Assembly (NCBI RefSeq): GCF_037151175.1
Contig: NZ_JBBCOR010000001.1
Location: forward strand, 372,001 to 436,000
Direction: 5' to 3'
From: Asaia sp003994335
GTDB lineage: Bacteria > Pseudomonadota > Alphaproteobacteria > Acetobacterales > Acetobacteraceae
DNA: 64,000 nucleotides
The translations under genes and the position numbers were made by a program. Positions 24,950 to 33,834 of this stretch are shown one piece after another (positions within the stretch are counted from its first letter, which is position 1; each line of letters begins with the position of its first letter). A model generated the notes under the pieces. It searched no databases. It was not told the origin of the DNA and saw only the letters and a list, made by a program, of their open reading frames with translations.

Positions 24950-25188
24950 GGACATTAGGAGGAAGAGTGGCCCTGCGCATGGCCTGTTCATGCAGGAGGC
25001 GAAGGGCCGAGGCGCACCTTTACGGTGGGCCAACTCCTTTATATTTGGCATCTGCAAAGAAAACCCGGACCGAGGTCATAGTTTTCGGCGAAAATGTGCT
25101 TACGGAAAAACCAGACGACATATCTGTATTCCTTCTTCACATGGCGCAGGATGCGCACTATTTCGCGGAGTCCGAAGTTTGCTTTCAA

Positions 25189-25208
25189 CTTCAGAAATAT
25201 TTCTGAAG
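25189..25208. repeat. Perfect 20-bp palindrome
   Basis: CTTCAGAAAT / ATTTCTGAAG has no spacer. It could be an operator or a hairpin in a transcript; no function is known. Confidence 0.6.
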
Positions 25209-25520
25209 AATTACTTGAAGCAATCTCCGTTGCCGCAAGGAAACGCTAGCGCGGTTTTTGTGAAGAATGGAAGAACTTTTTGCGTCGTTTTCCGGAAAAT
25301 TTTTAGCGCGCCATCATGTCGCTGCGCTCAAACGTCCTGGAAATCGAGGTTTGAGGGACACTCGAGCCTCTCCTGAGACGGTTTGCGACTCGGCGAGCGA
25401 CTCGATCTTTTGAGGCAAGAGCAAAGCGTCGATCTTCCTTCAGGCATGTGCATCGACCCTGCCCCTGAAGCGAAGCGATATGATGCGCCTGATTTCATGC
25501 CTCAGCAGTGACACTCATCG

Positions 25521-25549
25521 CCCCGCGAGGCTTATGAAGCCGCAAGGGG
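25521..25549 (-). terminator. Terminator-like hairpin after the helicase gene
   Basis: CCCC...GGCTT-ATG-AAGCC...GGGG forms a stem interrupted by a small internal loop, 39 bases beyond the helicase stop. No T-run follows on the minus strand, so the assignment rests on position. Confidence 0.4.
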
Positions 25550-25587
25550 AGGGCACGACATGGAACAGCAAGTGCTGAAAAGCGGCC

Positions 25588-28164
25588 TCAGCCGCGCCTG
25601 CGTCCGTTATTCGAGCCCTTGCGGGCGCCGCCGCCTGCCCCCTTGAAACGCTTCTTGCCGGGAGCGCCGCCAGTCGGGCGTTCGCTATTTTCGCGTCCCC
25701 CCTCACGCCCGCCGCCATGGGCGTGGCCTCCTTGCGGTCTGGGGCCACGTCCGGGGCCGGAATAGCTTCCCCCTGAACGGTCACCTCCTGATCGCTCACC
25801 ACTGGCACGGTCACCGAAGCCCCTGGCACCGCCGCGCCTGCCGGGCGCGGCGCGTTTCTGGTGTTCGCGCTCGCGGCTCTGCTGACGCAGCACGGCCTCG
25901 ATCCAGTCATTCAGCGCCGTCGTGTTGTCCTCAGCGGCCTGCTTGTCTGTGTAGGCATCGGCGAAGCGCAGCGAGAGCCAGCGCCACGCCACGAGGCGCT
26001 TGTGGCGCTTCTCGGCGCGTTCGAGTTCCTCGCGCCCGGCCTGTGAGGGCTGAACCAGACGCCCCGTGCCGGGCGGGGGTACACGACGCCCGGCCGCATG
26101 GTCGCTGGCCCAGCCGACCAGCCGCGAAATGCCGTTATCGCGCTCATCGATGGGGCACATGGCATAGACCCAGCGCTGGGTAAGGGAGAGCCCTTCCACA
26201 CCTTCCAGCGCCGAGGCGATCTCGAAGGCCTGATCCATATCGGCCAAACGGTAATTCGGGTCATCGGCGCGCAGCACGGCGCGCTTGATGCGCACGAGCA
26301 CACCGTAAAGGCTATCGGTTTCGATTTCCTCAGCTACGGCGCGCACGATATCGGCATCCGGTTGCACAAGGGGGCGCAGTTCCGTGATGGGCTCGGGCGG
26401 TGCAGCGAGCATCTTGCGGATATGGGCCGGTGTGCCTGCCTCGCCCAGCACGGCGACGACGCCGTTTTCATGATGGCCGTAGCGCCCAGCGCGCCCGCCA
26501 ATCTGCTTGATCTCCTGCGCCGTCAGGTCACGCGTCTGCTTGCCGTCATATTTGCGCAGTGCACTGAACACGACGCGCTTGATGGACAGGTTGAGCCCCA
26601 TGCCGATGGCATCGGTCGCGACCAGAATTTCGGCCTCGTCATTATTGAAGCGCGCGGCTTCGGCGCGGCGCACCTCAGGGCTCAGCGCGCCATAAACCAC
26701 GGCCACGCGCTTGCCGAGCGTCAGAAGTTCAGCGCGCAGATCCAGAACCTCGCGACGTGAGAAGGCAATAAGTGCATCGCCCGCCTCCAGATCGCGCAGG
26801 CGCAAAGGCGCGCTGGCGGCGCGAAGCGGGGACTTGCGCTCGAGGCTGATCTCGTCCAGCGGATCGTCGCAAAGTTCGGCGATGCGCCTGATGAGCGGAA
26901 TACAATCCGGTGCTCCCAGAATGTAAAGATGACGCGCTGGCACGCCCATGATGGCAGCCGTCCAGGCGGCACCACGGTCGGGGTCCATCAGCATCTGCGC
27001 CTCATCGATCAGGGCAACATCGACCGGGTTATGAAACGGGCACATCTCGACCGTTGCGGCCAGATGGCGCGCCCCGGGAAACTCGATGCGCTCCTCGCCC
27101 GTGGCGAGTGAGGCGGGAACACCGCGAGACAGCAGGGACTCGCGGAATTCATGCGCCAGAAGGCGTAGCGGCGCGAGCGCGAGACCGCTCTCGGCATTGG
27201 CCAGAGCATTGAGCGCGGTATAGGATTTGCCCGAGTTGGTCGGGCCGGTGACCAGCGTGATCCGACGCTTGAGCGAGCGCGCCGTGCGGAAATGCGCGAC
27301 ATAACGATCAAGCGCCGCTACACGGGCAATGACCGCATTCCCCACCTTGCGTCCGGCGAGAGCCGGCGTGCCTTTTTCTCCTCCGCGCCACTCGGCCAGC
27401 TGCGAACGCAGGCGCTTGAGAATTTCGGGATCGAACTCGAATTTCTCTGTACCGTCGGGTTGCGGAGTGCGGCGGGTGACCGGCAGGCGGTTCTCGGCAA
27501 TCCAGCGTAGCGCCTCGCGCGGGGTGCAATGCAGGATGGCCGGCACCTGATCGAACCCGACAAGGCTATCTTCCCATGCCTTGAGGCGCTCGTTTTCCCG
27601 CTTGCGGCGTGCCTCGGCGCGTGCCTCGATGCGCTCTTCCTCTTCGCGACGCGCTTTCTCGCTTGCGATCAGCTCAGCCTCGAAGCCGGTATCTTCCACT
27701 CCGAAAGCCGAGGCGATGATCTGGGCAAGGCGATCGATCTGCCCGCCCGAGAGGAAAGTGCCCGCATCGGTCAGATCGGCCTGCACGGCCTCCAGTACAT
27801 CGCGTGGCGTATGGCCCATATCGCGAAAACGCGCGGCCAGCGTGTCGTCCAGCGTGGCGCGCAGGAGATCCGGCGTCGCGCGCGGGTCGTGCACGCGGCT
27901 CACGGCATCGAGCATATCTGCCTTGCTGATCCAGAGCTCGCCCGCGCGGCGGGTGAGGTTCATGAGCTGCGCCGCCCAGTCTTTCCGTCGAACGTCGCAG
28001 ATCAGCCGCTCATATTCCGAAGCGAGGATGGTGTTCGTCCCCGGTACGAGGCTGCGCGCGATCAGTTTGAGGAGGCGCGGCTCCTCCTTGGGGCTGGGCG
28101 AGAGGCCGGTTTCCTCAATCGCAACAGAGAGCGCGTGATCGGCGGGGGAGAGTGCTGAATCCAT
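25588..28164 (-). CDS. SUV3-like superfamily 2 RNA helicase
   Basis: 858 residues. A ~280-residue N-terminal region with a charged helix (EEERIEARAEARRKR) precedes the helicase core: Walker A 'TLVTGPTNSGKSYTALNAL', the DEAD-box equivalent 'LIDEAQMLMD', a SAT-like 'YILGAPD' and motif VI 'QIGGRAGRYG'. The pattern matches the mitochondrial SUV3 (SUPV3L1) group found in Alphaproteobacteria. The C-terminal ~110 residues are rich in Arg and Gly (RGG-like) and end in a basic tail, as expected for RNA binding. The ATG at 28164 is chosen; a TTG twelve codons upstream is possible. A role in RNA turnover is inferred from the family. Confidence 0.9.
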   Translation of the reverse strand: MDSALSPADHALSVAIEETGLSPSPKEEPRLLKLIARSLVPGTNTILASEYERLICDVRRKDWAAQLMNLTRRAGELWISKADMLDAVSRVHDPRATPDLLRATLDDTLAARFRDMGHTPRDVLEAVQADLTDAGTFLSGGQIDRLAQIIASAFGVEDTGFEAELIASEKARREEEERIEARAEARRKRENERLKAWEDSLVGFDQVPAILHCTPREALRWIAENRLPVTRRTPQPDGTEKFEFDPEILKRLRSQLAEWRGGEKGTPALAGRKVGNAVIARVAALDRYVAHFRTARSLKRRITLVTGPTNSGKSYTALNALANAESGLALAPLRLLAHEFRESLLSRGVPASLATGEERIEFPGARHLAATVEMCPFHNPVDVALIDEAQMLMDPDRGAAWTAAIMGVPARHLYILGAPDCIPLIRRIAELCDDPLDEISLERKSPLRAASAPLRLRDLEAGDALIAFSRREVLDLRAELLTLGKRVAVVYGALSPEVRRAEAARFNNDEAEILVATDAIGMGLNLSIKRVVFSALRKYDGKQTRDLTAQEIKQIGGRAGRYGHHENGVVAVLGEAGTPAHIRKMLAAPPEPITELRPLVQPDADIVRAVAEEIETDSLYGVLVRIKRAVLRADDPNYRLADMDQAFEIASALEGVEGLSLTQRWVYAMCPIDERDNGISRLVGWASDHAAGRRVPPPGTGRLVQPSQAGREELERAEKRHKRLVAWRWLSLRFADAYTDKQAAEDNTTALNDWIEAVLRQQSREREHQKRAAPGRRGGARGFGDRASGERSGGDRSGGSYSGPGRGPRPQGGHAHGGGREGGRENSERPTGGAPGKKRFKGAGGGARKGSNNGRRRG

Positions 28165-28282
28165 AGATACGTTTGTGCGATAGGACACGTTTCGCTGCAA
28201 CGGGAGACTTGCGACATCCCCACTTTCGCCCTCCTATACGCAACCGGAACGAAACTCACGGTTACGACACGAGGAGACCCTG

Positions 28283-29971
28283 GTGCGGTTCAAGAAAGCT
28301 TCACGACTTTCCGCCATTCTGGCTTCTGCAACGCTGATGGGCAGTACGGCGCTCGCAGCGCCTGATATGCCGCCGCCGCATATGGGGCCGCCACCTCCAC
28401 CCGGTGCTGGCCCTGATGGCGGGCCTATAGGTGGTCCCATGGGTGGCCCGGGTGAGGTGCACGGCCCCGCCTATCTGATGAAGCCGCAGCATGTTCTGAG
28501 CGATGGCAGCGCCACCATTCGCGGTCAGGTCATACCGTATCAGGCAGAATCCGGTACGCTGATCGTTCATCCTGAAGGCTGGGATGACGCCAATCCCGAT
28601 CCCAAGGTCCCGCAGGCTGTCGCCTCCATTTTCTACGTCGCCTATCTCAAGAAGGGTGCGCATCCCGAAAACCGGCCCATCACCTTCATCTATAATGGCG
28701 GCCCCGGCTCCTCCACCGTCTGGCTGCATATGGGCGCACTCGGTCCCAAGCGCGTCGTGACCTCGGACGACGTGCATACCCCCGCCGCGCCGTACAAGCT
28801 GGTGGATAACGACGATTCCCTGCTGGACTCGACCGATCTCGTCTTTATCGACGCCCCGGGAACAGGCTTTGGTCGCGTGGTCGGCAAGGATCGGGACAAG
28901 GCCTTCTACGGCACCGATCCCGATGCCGCGGCCTTTACCGATTTCATTGCCCAGTTTCTGGCCCGTCACGGGCGCTACAACTCGCCCAAATATCTCTTCG
29001 GCGAGAGCTATGGCACCACACGCTCGGCCATCGTCGCCAATGCGCTGGCGTCGGAGAAGGGGATCGACCTCAATGGCGTGATTCTGCTGTCGCAGATCCT
29101 GAATTACGGGAATTCCATCGATCGCGCCCAGAGCAATCCGAGCAACGATCAGCCTTATGTGCTGGGCCTGCCGAGCTTTGCCGCGACGGCCTGGTATCAT
29201 CACAAGCTGCCTGATCAGCCTGCCGATCTGAAAACCTTCCTTGCCGAGGTCGAGCATTTTGCCCTGACCGACTACACCTCCGCCCTGCAGGACGGCACCG
29301 GGATCAGCGATGAAAAACTCAAGGCCACGGCCGAAAAGCTGCATCGCTATACCGGTCTGCCGGTCGATTACCTGATCAAGGCTGATCTGCGCGTGAACGG
29401 GGGCGAATTCGCCAAGACGCTGCTGGGTGAGGAGGGGCGGGATACGGGTCGCCTCGACAGCCGCTTCTCGGGACCGAGCCTGGACCCGCTGGCCCAGCGG
29501 CCCGCCTATGATCCGCAATCTGCGGCGATGGAGTCCGCTTATGTCGCAGCGTTCAATGACTACGCGCGCAAGACGCTGCATTACGGGGCCGATCCGTCCT
29601 TTGGCGATGGCTACATGGAATATCGCGTGAGTGCCCATAGCATCGGAAAATGGAGCTTCACCCACAAGCAGCCCGACCAGCGCGGCGCGGCGCGGGGGGA
29701 GCCGAATGTGCTGCCGGACCTCGCCATGGCCATGAAGACCAACCCGTCACTTCAGGTCATGCTGAACCAGGGCTATTATGATCTCGGTACCCCCTATTTC
29801 GAGGGCGTGTACGAGATGCGCCACCTCCCAATCCCGCGCGCGCTCTCGAAGAATGTCGAGATCAAGCAATATGCATCTGGTCATATGGTCTACGCCCATC
29901 TGCCTGCGCTGAAGGAAATGCACGATAACGTGTCGCAGTTTATCGCAAGGACGCATCCAAAATCGTCGTAA
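28283..29971 (+). CDS. Secreted S10 serine carboxypeptidase-like protein
   Basis: 562 residues with a signal peptide ('LASATLMGSTALAAP') and a Pro/Gly/Met-rich linker at about residues 28-58. The S10 peptidase blocks are present: 'IYNGGPGSSTVWLHMGALGP' (oxyanion region), the nucleophile S242 in 'LFGESYGTTRS', and a C-terminal 'YASGHMVY' with the catalytic His; the Asp lies in 'NQGYYDLGTPYFE'. Such proteins remove C-terminal residues from peptides in the periplasm or outside. The start is a GTG at 28283, backed by GAGGAGA 6 bases upstream. It is divergent from the helicase. Confidence 0.9.
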   Translation: MRFKKASRLSAILASATLMGSTALAAPDMPPPHMGPPPPPGAGPDGGPIGGPMGGPGEVHGPAYLMKPQHVLSDGSATIRGQVIPYQAESGTLIVHPEGWDDANPDPKVPQAVASIFYVAYLKKGAHPENRPITFIYNGGPGSSTVWLHMGALGPKRVVTSDDVHTPAAPYKLVDNDDSLLDSTDLVFIDAPGTGFGRVVGKDRDKAFYGTDPDAAAFTDFIAQFLARHGRYNSPKYLFGESYGTTRSAIVANALASEKGIDLNGVILLSQILNYGNSIDRAQSNPSNDQPYVLGLPSFAATAWYHHKLPDQPADLKTFLAEVEHFALTDYTSALQDGTGISDEKLKATAEKLHRYTGLPVDYLIKADLRVNGGEFAKTLLGEEGRDTGRLDSRFSGPSLDPLAQRPAYDPQSAAMESAYVAAFNDYARKTLHYGADPSFGDGYMEYRVSAHSIGKWSFTHKQPDQRGAARGEPNVLPDLAMAMKTNPSLQVMLNQGYYDLGTPYFEGVYEMRHLPIPRALSKNVEIKQYASGHMVYAHLPALKEMHDNVSQFIARTHPKSS

Positions 29972-30040
29972 TAATTTAAAACAGACGAAGCTGTGGGGTT
30001 TTCAAACGGCGGAAGGATGCTCTAGAAATTTCGCCACTTT

Positions 30041-30059
30041 GGGCGGTGTCAGACCGCCC
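30041..30059. promoter_or_regulatory. Perfect inverted repeat before fpr
   Basis: GGGCGGT-GTCAG-ACCGCCC lies 29 bases upstream of the fpr ATG. It could be an operator or a leader hairpin; the position so close to the start makes a regulatory role more likely than termination of the S10 gene. Confidence 0.4.
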
Positions 30060-30087
30060 GCCCCCTGCTCCCTGCGAAAGAGTGCCG

Positions 30088-30972
30088 ATGAACGCGCCTG
30101 TCTCCCTGCCGATGCCCATTATTGCCGAGCCGCTTTCGGGGCTCCTTCCTCTCGAGGGCCATCCCGGCCAGTATCGTCTGGCACCGCCCAGCAAGGAATA
30201 TGGGCATCTTCAGGCCTGCGAGGTTCTGAGCGTCCATCACTGGACCGATCGTCTGTTCACCTTCACCTGCACCCGCGACCCTGGACTGCGCTTCGAAAAC
30301 GGTCAGTTCACGATGATCGGCATTGAGGTTGAGGGCAAGCCGCTGCTGCGCGCCTATTCCATTGCCTCAGCCAATTACGAGGAAGAGCTCGAATTCCTCT
30401 CCATCGCGGTGGAAGACGGTCCGCTGACCTCGCGCCTGCGCCATGTGAAGGTGGGCGATACCGTGCTCGTCGGTCGCAAGCCGGTGGGCACGCTGTTGCT
30501 CGATAATCTGCGCCCGGGCCGCAATCTCTATTTCCTGTCAACGGGCACGGGCCTTGCACCCTTCATGAGCCTGATCGAAGATCCGGAATGCTATGAGCGT
30601 TACGAGAATGTGGTGCTGAGCCATACCGTGCGCGTCTCTGGCGAGCTGGCTTATATGAACCATATCCGCCACGATCTGCCGAACCACGAATTCCTGGGCG
30701 AATTCGTGTCCAAGCAGCTCCGCTATTATCCGGCTGTTACGCGTGAAGACTTCCCGGTGACCGATCGTATCACCACGTTGATCGAGAACGGCAAGATCTT
30801 CGAGGATCTGGGCCTTCCCAAGCTGGACCCCGAGCATGACCGCGTCATGATCTGCGGGTCGCCCGAGATGCTGGCCGATACCGAAAAGCTCCTTCTTTCC
30901 ATGGGCTTTGACGAAGGCAATATGAGCAACCAGGGTTCCTATGTCGTCGAGAAGGCCTTTGCGGAACGTTGA
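30088..30972 (+). CDS. fpr: Ferredoxin--NADP reductase
   Basis: 294 residues of the bacterial FNR (subclass with C-terminal Glu-Arg end). The FAD domain has 'RAYSIASANYEEELEF', the NADP domain has 'STGTGLAPFMSLI' and 'MICGSPEMLADTE', and the protein ends 'VVEKAFAER'. It reduces NADP+ or ferredoxin/flavodoxin and often supports oxidative-stress defence. The ATG at 30088 is chosen; an in-frame GTG at 30046 lies within the inverted repeat and would add 14 Pro-rich residues. Glutathione reductase follows after a strong terminator, so the two redox genes are probably separate units. Confidence 0.93.
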   Translation: MNAPVSLPMPIIAEPLSGLLPLEGHPGQYRLAPPSKEYGHLQACEVLSVHHWTDRLFTFTCTRDPGLRFENGQFTMIGIEVEGKPLLRAYSIASANYEEELEFLSIAVEDGPLTSRLRHVKVGDTVLVGRKPVGTLLLDNLRPGRNLYFLSTGTGLAPFMSLIEDPECYERYENVVLSHTVRVSGELAYMNHIRHDLPNHEFLGEFVSKQLRYYPAVTREDFPVTDRITTLIENGKIFEDLGLPKLDPEHDRVMICGSPEMLADTEKLLLSMGFDEGNMSNQGSYVVEKAFAER

Positions 30973-31025
30973 GCCCTCTCGTCCCGTTCTGAACGGGCGC
31001 AAGACAGAATACTGATTATGCCATG

Positions 31026-31054
31026 CGCGGCCGGGAGGTTTCCCGGCCGCGTTT
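31026..31054 (+). terminator. Terminator between fpr and gor
   Basis: An 11-bp GC-rich stem, CGCGGCCGGGA / TCCCGGCCGCG, with a 4-base loop and a short TTT tail, 53 bases after fpr. Confidence 0.75.
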
Positions 31055-31073
31055 CATTTGGGGGAGGGGCTTC

Positions 31074-32468
31074 ATGCCGGATTTCGATGTTTTCGTGATT
31101 GGCGCCGGATCGGGCGGTGTCCGCTTTGCGCGTATCGCCGCGCAGAACGGGGCCAAGGTCGCCATTGCCGAAAGCCGACATTGGGGTGGCACCTGCGTCA
31201 ATCTGGGCTGTGTGCCCAAGAAGCTCATGGTCTATGCCTCGGAGGGTGCCGAAGCTGCAGAAGACGCCCGCGCCTATGGCTGGGACATCAAGACCGGCGC
31301 GCATGACTGGCAGAAACTGATCGCCGCCAAGGACAAGGAAATCGAGCGGCTCGACGGGATCTACAAATCCATGCTGGGCAAGGCAGGGGTCGAGCTTTTT
31401 ATCGGGCGGGCCAAGCTTATCGACGCCAACACCATCGAGATCGGCCCGGGACCGCTGGACGAGCAGGCGGAGCCGAGGCGGGTCACCGCCAAGCGCATCG
31501 TGATTGCCACGGGCGGACGCCCCACGCGCCCCCCCATCGAGGGCGCGGAACACGCCATCATATCCGATCAGGCCTTCCACCTGAAAGCGCGCCCGGAGCG
31601 TATCTGCATTATCGGCGGCGGCTATATCGGGGTCGAGTTCGCCGGGATTTTCGCCGGACTGGGGTCACAGGTCGATCTCGTCTTCCGTCAGGACCTGCCT
31701 TTGCGCGGTTTCGATCAGGAATTACGTGAGAAACTGCATGAGGCGCTGCCGCATCATGGCATCACGGTCCATGCGGGTCAGAGCCCGGAGCGGATCGAAA
31801 AACTAGGTGAGTCCAGTTATCGTGTCACCCTCGGCAATGGCGAGAGCATCGAGACCGGACTTGTTTTCTTTGCCACCGGACGCAAGCCCAATATCGATGG
31901 GCTCGGGCTGGAAGCCGTCGGCGTGACGCTCAAGAATGGCGCCGTTGCAGTCGATGAGCGATCGGCGACCAATATCGCCAATATCTTCGCGATTGGTGAT
32001 GTGACGGACCGGATCAACCTCACCCCCGTCGCGATTGCGGAAGGGCATATCCTGGCCGAGACCCTGTATGCCGGTCAGGCCAGAAGCTGGTCATTCGAGA
32101 CGACACCCAAGGCCGTGTTCTTCTCGGAGACCCTCGCCAGTGTCGGCTTGACGGAAGAAGAGGCCGTGGGGGAGGCAGATATCGAGGTGTTCACTGCCGC
32201 GTTTCGTCCTTTGCGTCAGACCCTGATCGGGCGGGATCGCAAGGCGTTCATGAAGCTGATCGTCGAGCGTGAAAGCCAGAAAGTGGTGGGCGCGCATATG
32301 ATGGGCGATGCGGCGGCAGAGATGATGCAGGGCATCGCCATTGCGGTCACGGCCGGGCTCAAGAAAATCGATTTCGACCGCACGATCGGCATTCACCCGA
32401 CCACAGCGGAAGAATTTGTCACCATGCGCACGCCCACGCGTCAACGCGAGCGCACGCTCCGCTCCTGA
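31074..32468 (+). CDS. gor: Glutathione-disulfide reductase
   Basis: 464 residues. The FAD-binding N-terminus 'FDVFVIGAGSGGVRFAR', the redox-active disulfide C41-C46 in 'GGTCVNLGCVPKK', the NADPH motif 'CIIGGGYIGVEFAGIFAGLG', 'FAIGDVTDRINLTPVA' and the C-terminal 'IGIHPTTAEEFVTMR' with the catalytic His-Glu are all visible. It keeps glutathione reduced with NADPH; GloB at 49.9 kb is another glutathione-dependent enzyme in the window. The ATG at 31074 is chosen from the family N-terminus; GGGGGAGGGG is just upstream. An upstream in-frame ATG would fall in the terminator. Confidence 0.95.
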   Translation: MPDFDVFVIGAGSGGVRFARIAAQNGAKVAIAESRHWGGTCVNLGCVPKKLMVYASEGAEAAEDARAYGWDIKTGAHDWQKLIAAKDKEIERLDGIYKSMLGKAGVELFIGRAKLIDANTIEIGPGPLDEQAEPRRVTAKRIVIATGGRPTRPPIEGAEHAIISDQAFHLKARPERICIIGGGYIGVEFAGIFAGLGSQVDLVFRQDLPLRGFDQELREKLHEALPHHGITVHAGQSPERIEKLGESSYRVTLGNGESIETGLVFFATGRKPNIDGLGLEAVGVTLKNGAVAVDERSATNIANIFAIGDVTDRINLTPVAIAEGHILAETLYAGQARSWSFETTPKAVFFSETLASVGLTEEEAVGEADIEVFTAAFRPLRQTLIGRDRKAFMKLIVERESQKVVGAHMMGDAAAEMMQGIAIAVTAGLKKIDFDRTIGIHPTTAEEFVTMRTPTRQRERTLRS

Positions 32469-32487
32469 ACCGCCTTCCGAACCGTTT

Positions 32488-32521
32488 CCAACCCGGCCAA
32501 ACGCGCGCATCGTCGGGTTGG
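32488..32521. terminator. Convergent terminator-like repeat
   Basis: CCAACCCG / CGGGTTGG with an 18-base loop lies between the convergent gor and nuclease genes; CCTCTTTCGTTTCG follows on the + strand. Confidence 0.5.
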
Positions 32522-32559
32522 GGCCTCTTTCGTTTCGTGCCTCGAGTTACCGGCTGAGG

Positions 32560-33615
32560 CTAGGGAACCGCGTGGCGCACGGGTTCGGGCAGTTTTCTCG
32601 ACAGAGGCGCCGGAGCCGAGCCGGTGGCGGGGTCGTAGCCAGGGTTGTCCGGATCGTCAGGATGGGTTGGCGGAAGGGGGGAGAGGCCGCTCTCTTTCCA
32701 GGCGCGGGTCACCAGATCGCGCAGCATCGCCGATGCCGCGGCGCAACGCTCATAGACGAGGCTCCGGGCCTCCCGATTGCCGGCGTCGTGCAATGCGCCG
32801 TCCCGGTCCAGACGGTAAACGGTTTCGACATCCCGATGCGACCGGTCGAGATAGGCAAGCACGGCAGTAAAGACATCGCTGTGCTGATGCGCGACCGGCG
32901 CCAGATACGGGACAATATCGCTTTCCGAGAGGCCGATCAGGTTGACGTAATCGGTCTCGAAGCGGCCATGAACAGCCGGATCGCGGGTATAATGCGCCGG
33001 GTTCGGCCCGACCCAGCCATCATGATGAACGGTGACATGCAGGGGCTGGGAGCCATCGGCAATGTAATGCCCCATCCAGGCCACCAGAAACGCCGTATCG
33101 GTCTCGAACGGCGTGGTGTCCACGCCCTTCAGACGCAACGCCCGTATGAGCCGCATATCGGCGACCAGACGGCCATATCCCTCCAATACCGCATAAGGCA
33201 GAGTGCCGGTCCAGCGTATGTTCATGCGTTGTGCCGTGCCCGGGTCGCTCCGGGCAAGGCGCTCATGCTCGCGATAAAGCGACAGAAGGAAAGCGATACG
33301 CGAGCGCGGGATAGTGGTTATGAAGGCGAATTGTTCGCGAAACCATCCGTGGTTGGGGTCTTCTTCCATTTTGGAAAAGGCCTCGCTTTCGGCCCGCCAA
33401 GTATCGGGCAAGGTGGCCGATCGCGCGATCAGCGCCTCTTGCGCCTTCAGATAGACGGGACCGTCATCGGGGAGTGCATCTATGGCCGCGCGATTGATGA
33501 CGCCATGCGCCCGTTCGCCCCAACCATAAACCGTGCAGGGGCACAGCAATGAAATTGCGATCAGCCCTGCAAACACGCCTCTCGGGTAGAACAACAAGAC
33601 GGTCCTTCCGTGCAT
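32560..33615 (-). CDS. Secreted S1/P1-type zinc nuclease-like protein
   Basis: 351 residues. A signal peptide ending 'CTVYG' would leave a mature N-terminal Trp ('WGERAHGVINRAA'); in S1/P1 nucleases and zinc phospholipase C the N-terminal Trp itself binds zinc. Further zinc ligands are visible in 'EDPNHGWF' and in 'WMGHYIADGSQPLHV' (H-x3-D and H). The fold assignment is confident, but nuclease and phospholipase activity cannot be told apart from the sequence. The ATG at 33615 is chosen because it starts the signal peptide; the frame is open 53 codons further. Confidence 0.82.
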   Translation of the reverse strand: MHGRTVLLFYPRGVFAGLIAISLLCPCTVYGWGERAHGVINRAAIDALPDDGPVYLKAQEALIARSATLPDTWRAESEAFSKMEEDPNHGWFREQFAFITTIPRSRIAFLLSLYREHERLARSDPGTAQRMNIRWTGTLPYAVLEGYGRLVADMRLIRALRLKGVDTTPFETDTAFLVAWMGHYIADGSQPLHVTVHHDGWVGPNPAHYTRDPAVHGRFETDYVNLIGLSESDIVPYLAPVAHQHSDVFTAVLAYLDRSHRDVETVYRLDRDGALHDAGNREARSLVYERCAAASAMLRDLVTRAWKESGLSPLPPTHPDDPDNPGYDPATGSAPAPLSRKLPEPVRHAVP

Positions 33616-33797
33616 CCATGAACGAATGAGGCAGGATAGACCGTGAGCGCGCGTGGTAAGGTGACGCTTCGATGATATTGCCGGAAGGACGGAGTGACCC
33701 GAGCCTCGTCGCGGCATGGCATCCGCAGAGTGCTCGCTTAGTGTCGCCGCTTGTTTGGCCATGGCATGGCCCATGAAGCGGCGCGTGACAGGCCCAT

Positions 33798-33825
33798 CAC
33801 CCGGGTAACGAAGATTACCCGGGTG
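33798..33825 (-). terminator. Terminator-like hairpin after the alpha/beta hydrolase
   Basis: CACCCGGGTAA / TTACCCGGGTG is a perfect 11-bp inverted repeat with a 6-base loop, ten bases past the stop of the hydrolase gene on the minus strand. No T-run is present. Confidence 0.6.
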
Positions 33826-33834
33826 GAACGCGTA

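Larger units (their letters stand above)
24950..25587. other. Gene-free block of lower GC between dld and the helicase
   Basis: About 640 bases with no recognisable gene; the part from 25030 to 25330 is clearly richer in A and T than its surroundings. It holds a perfect 20-bp palindrome (25189-25208), a possible terminator (CCGC 25233-25236 / GCGG 25251-25254 followed by TTTTT), and a repeated octamer GCGACTCG (25385-25392, 25397-25404). A small RNA or a remnant of acquired DNA are both possible. The open frames here encode no protein I recognise. Confidence 0.5.

Noticed and set aside
24880..25206. 108-codon open frame after dld
   Set aside because: It overlaps the dld end in another frame, lacks a Shine-Dalgarno, and its product has no recognisable domain or gene-like composition.
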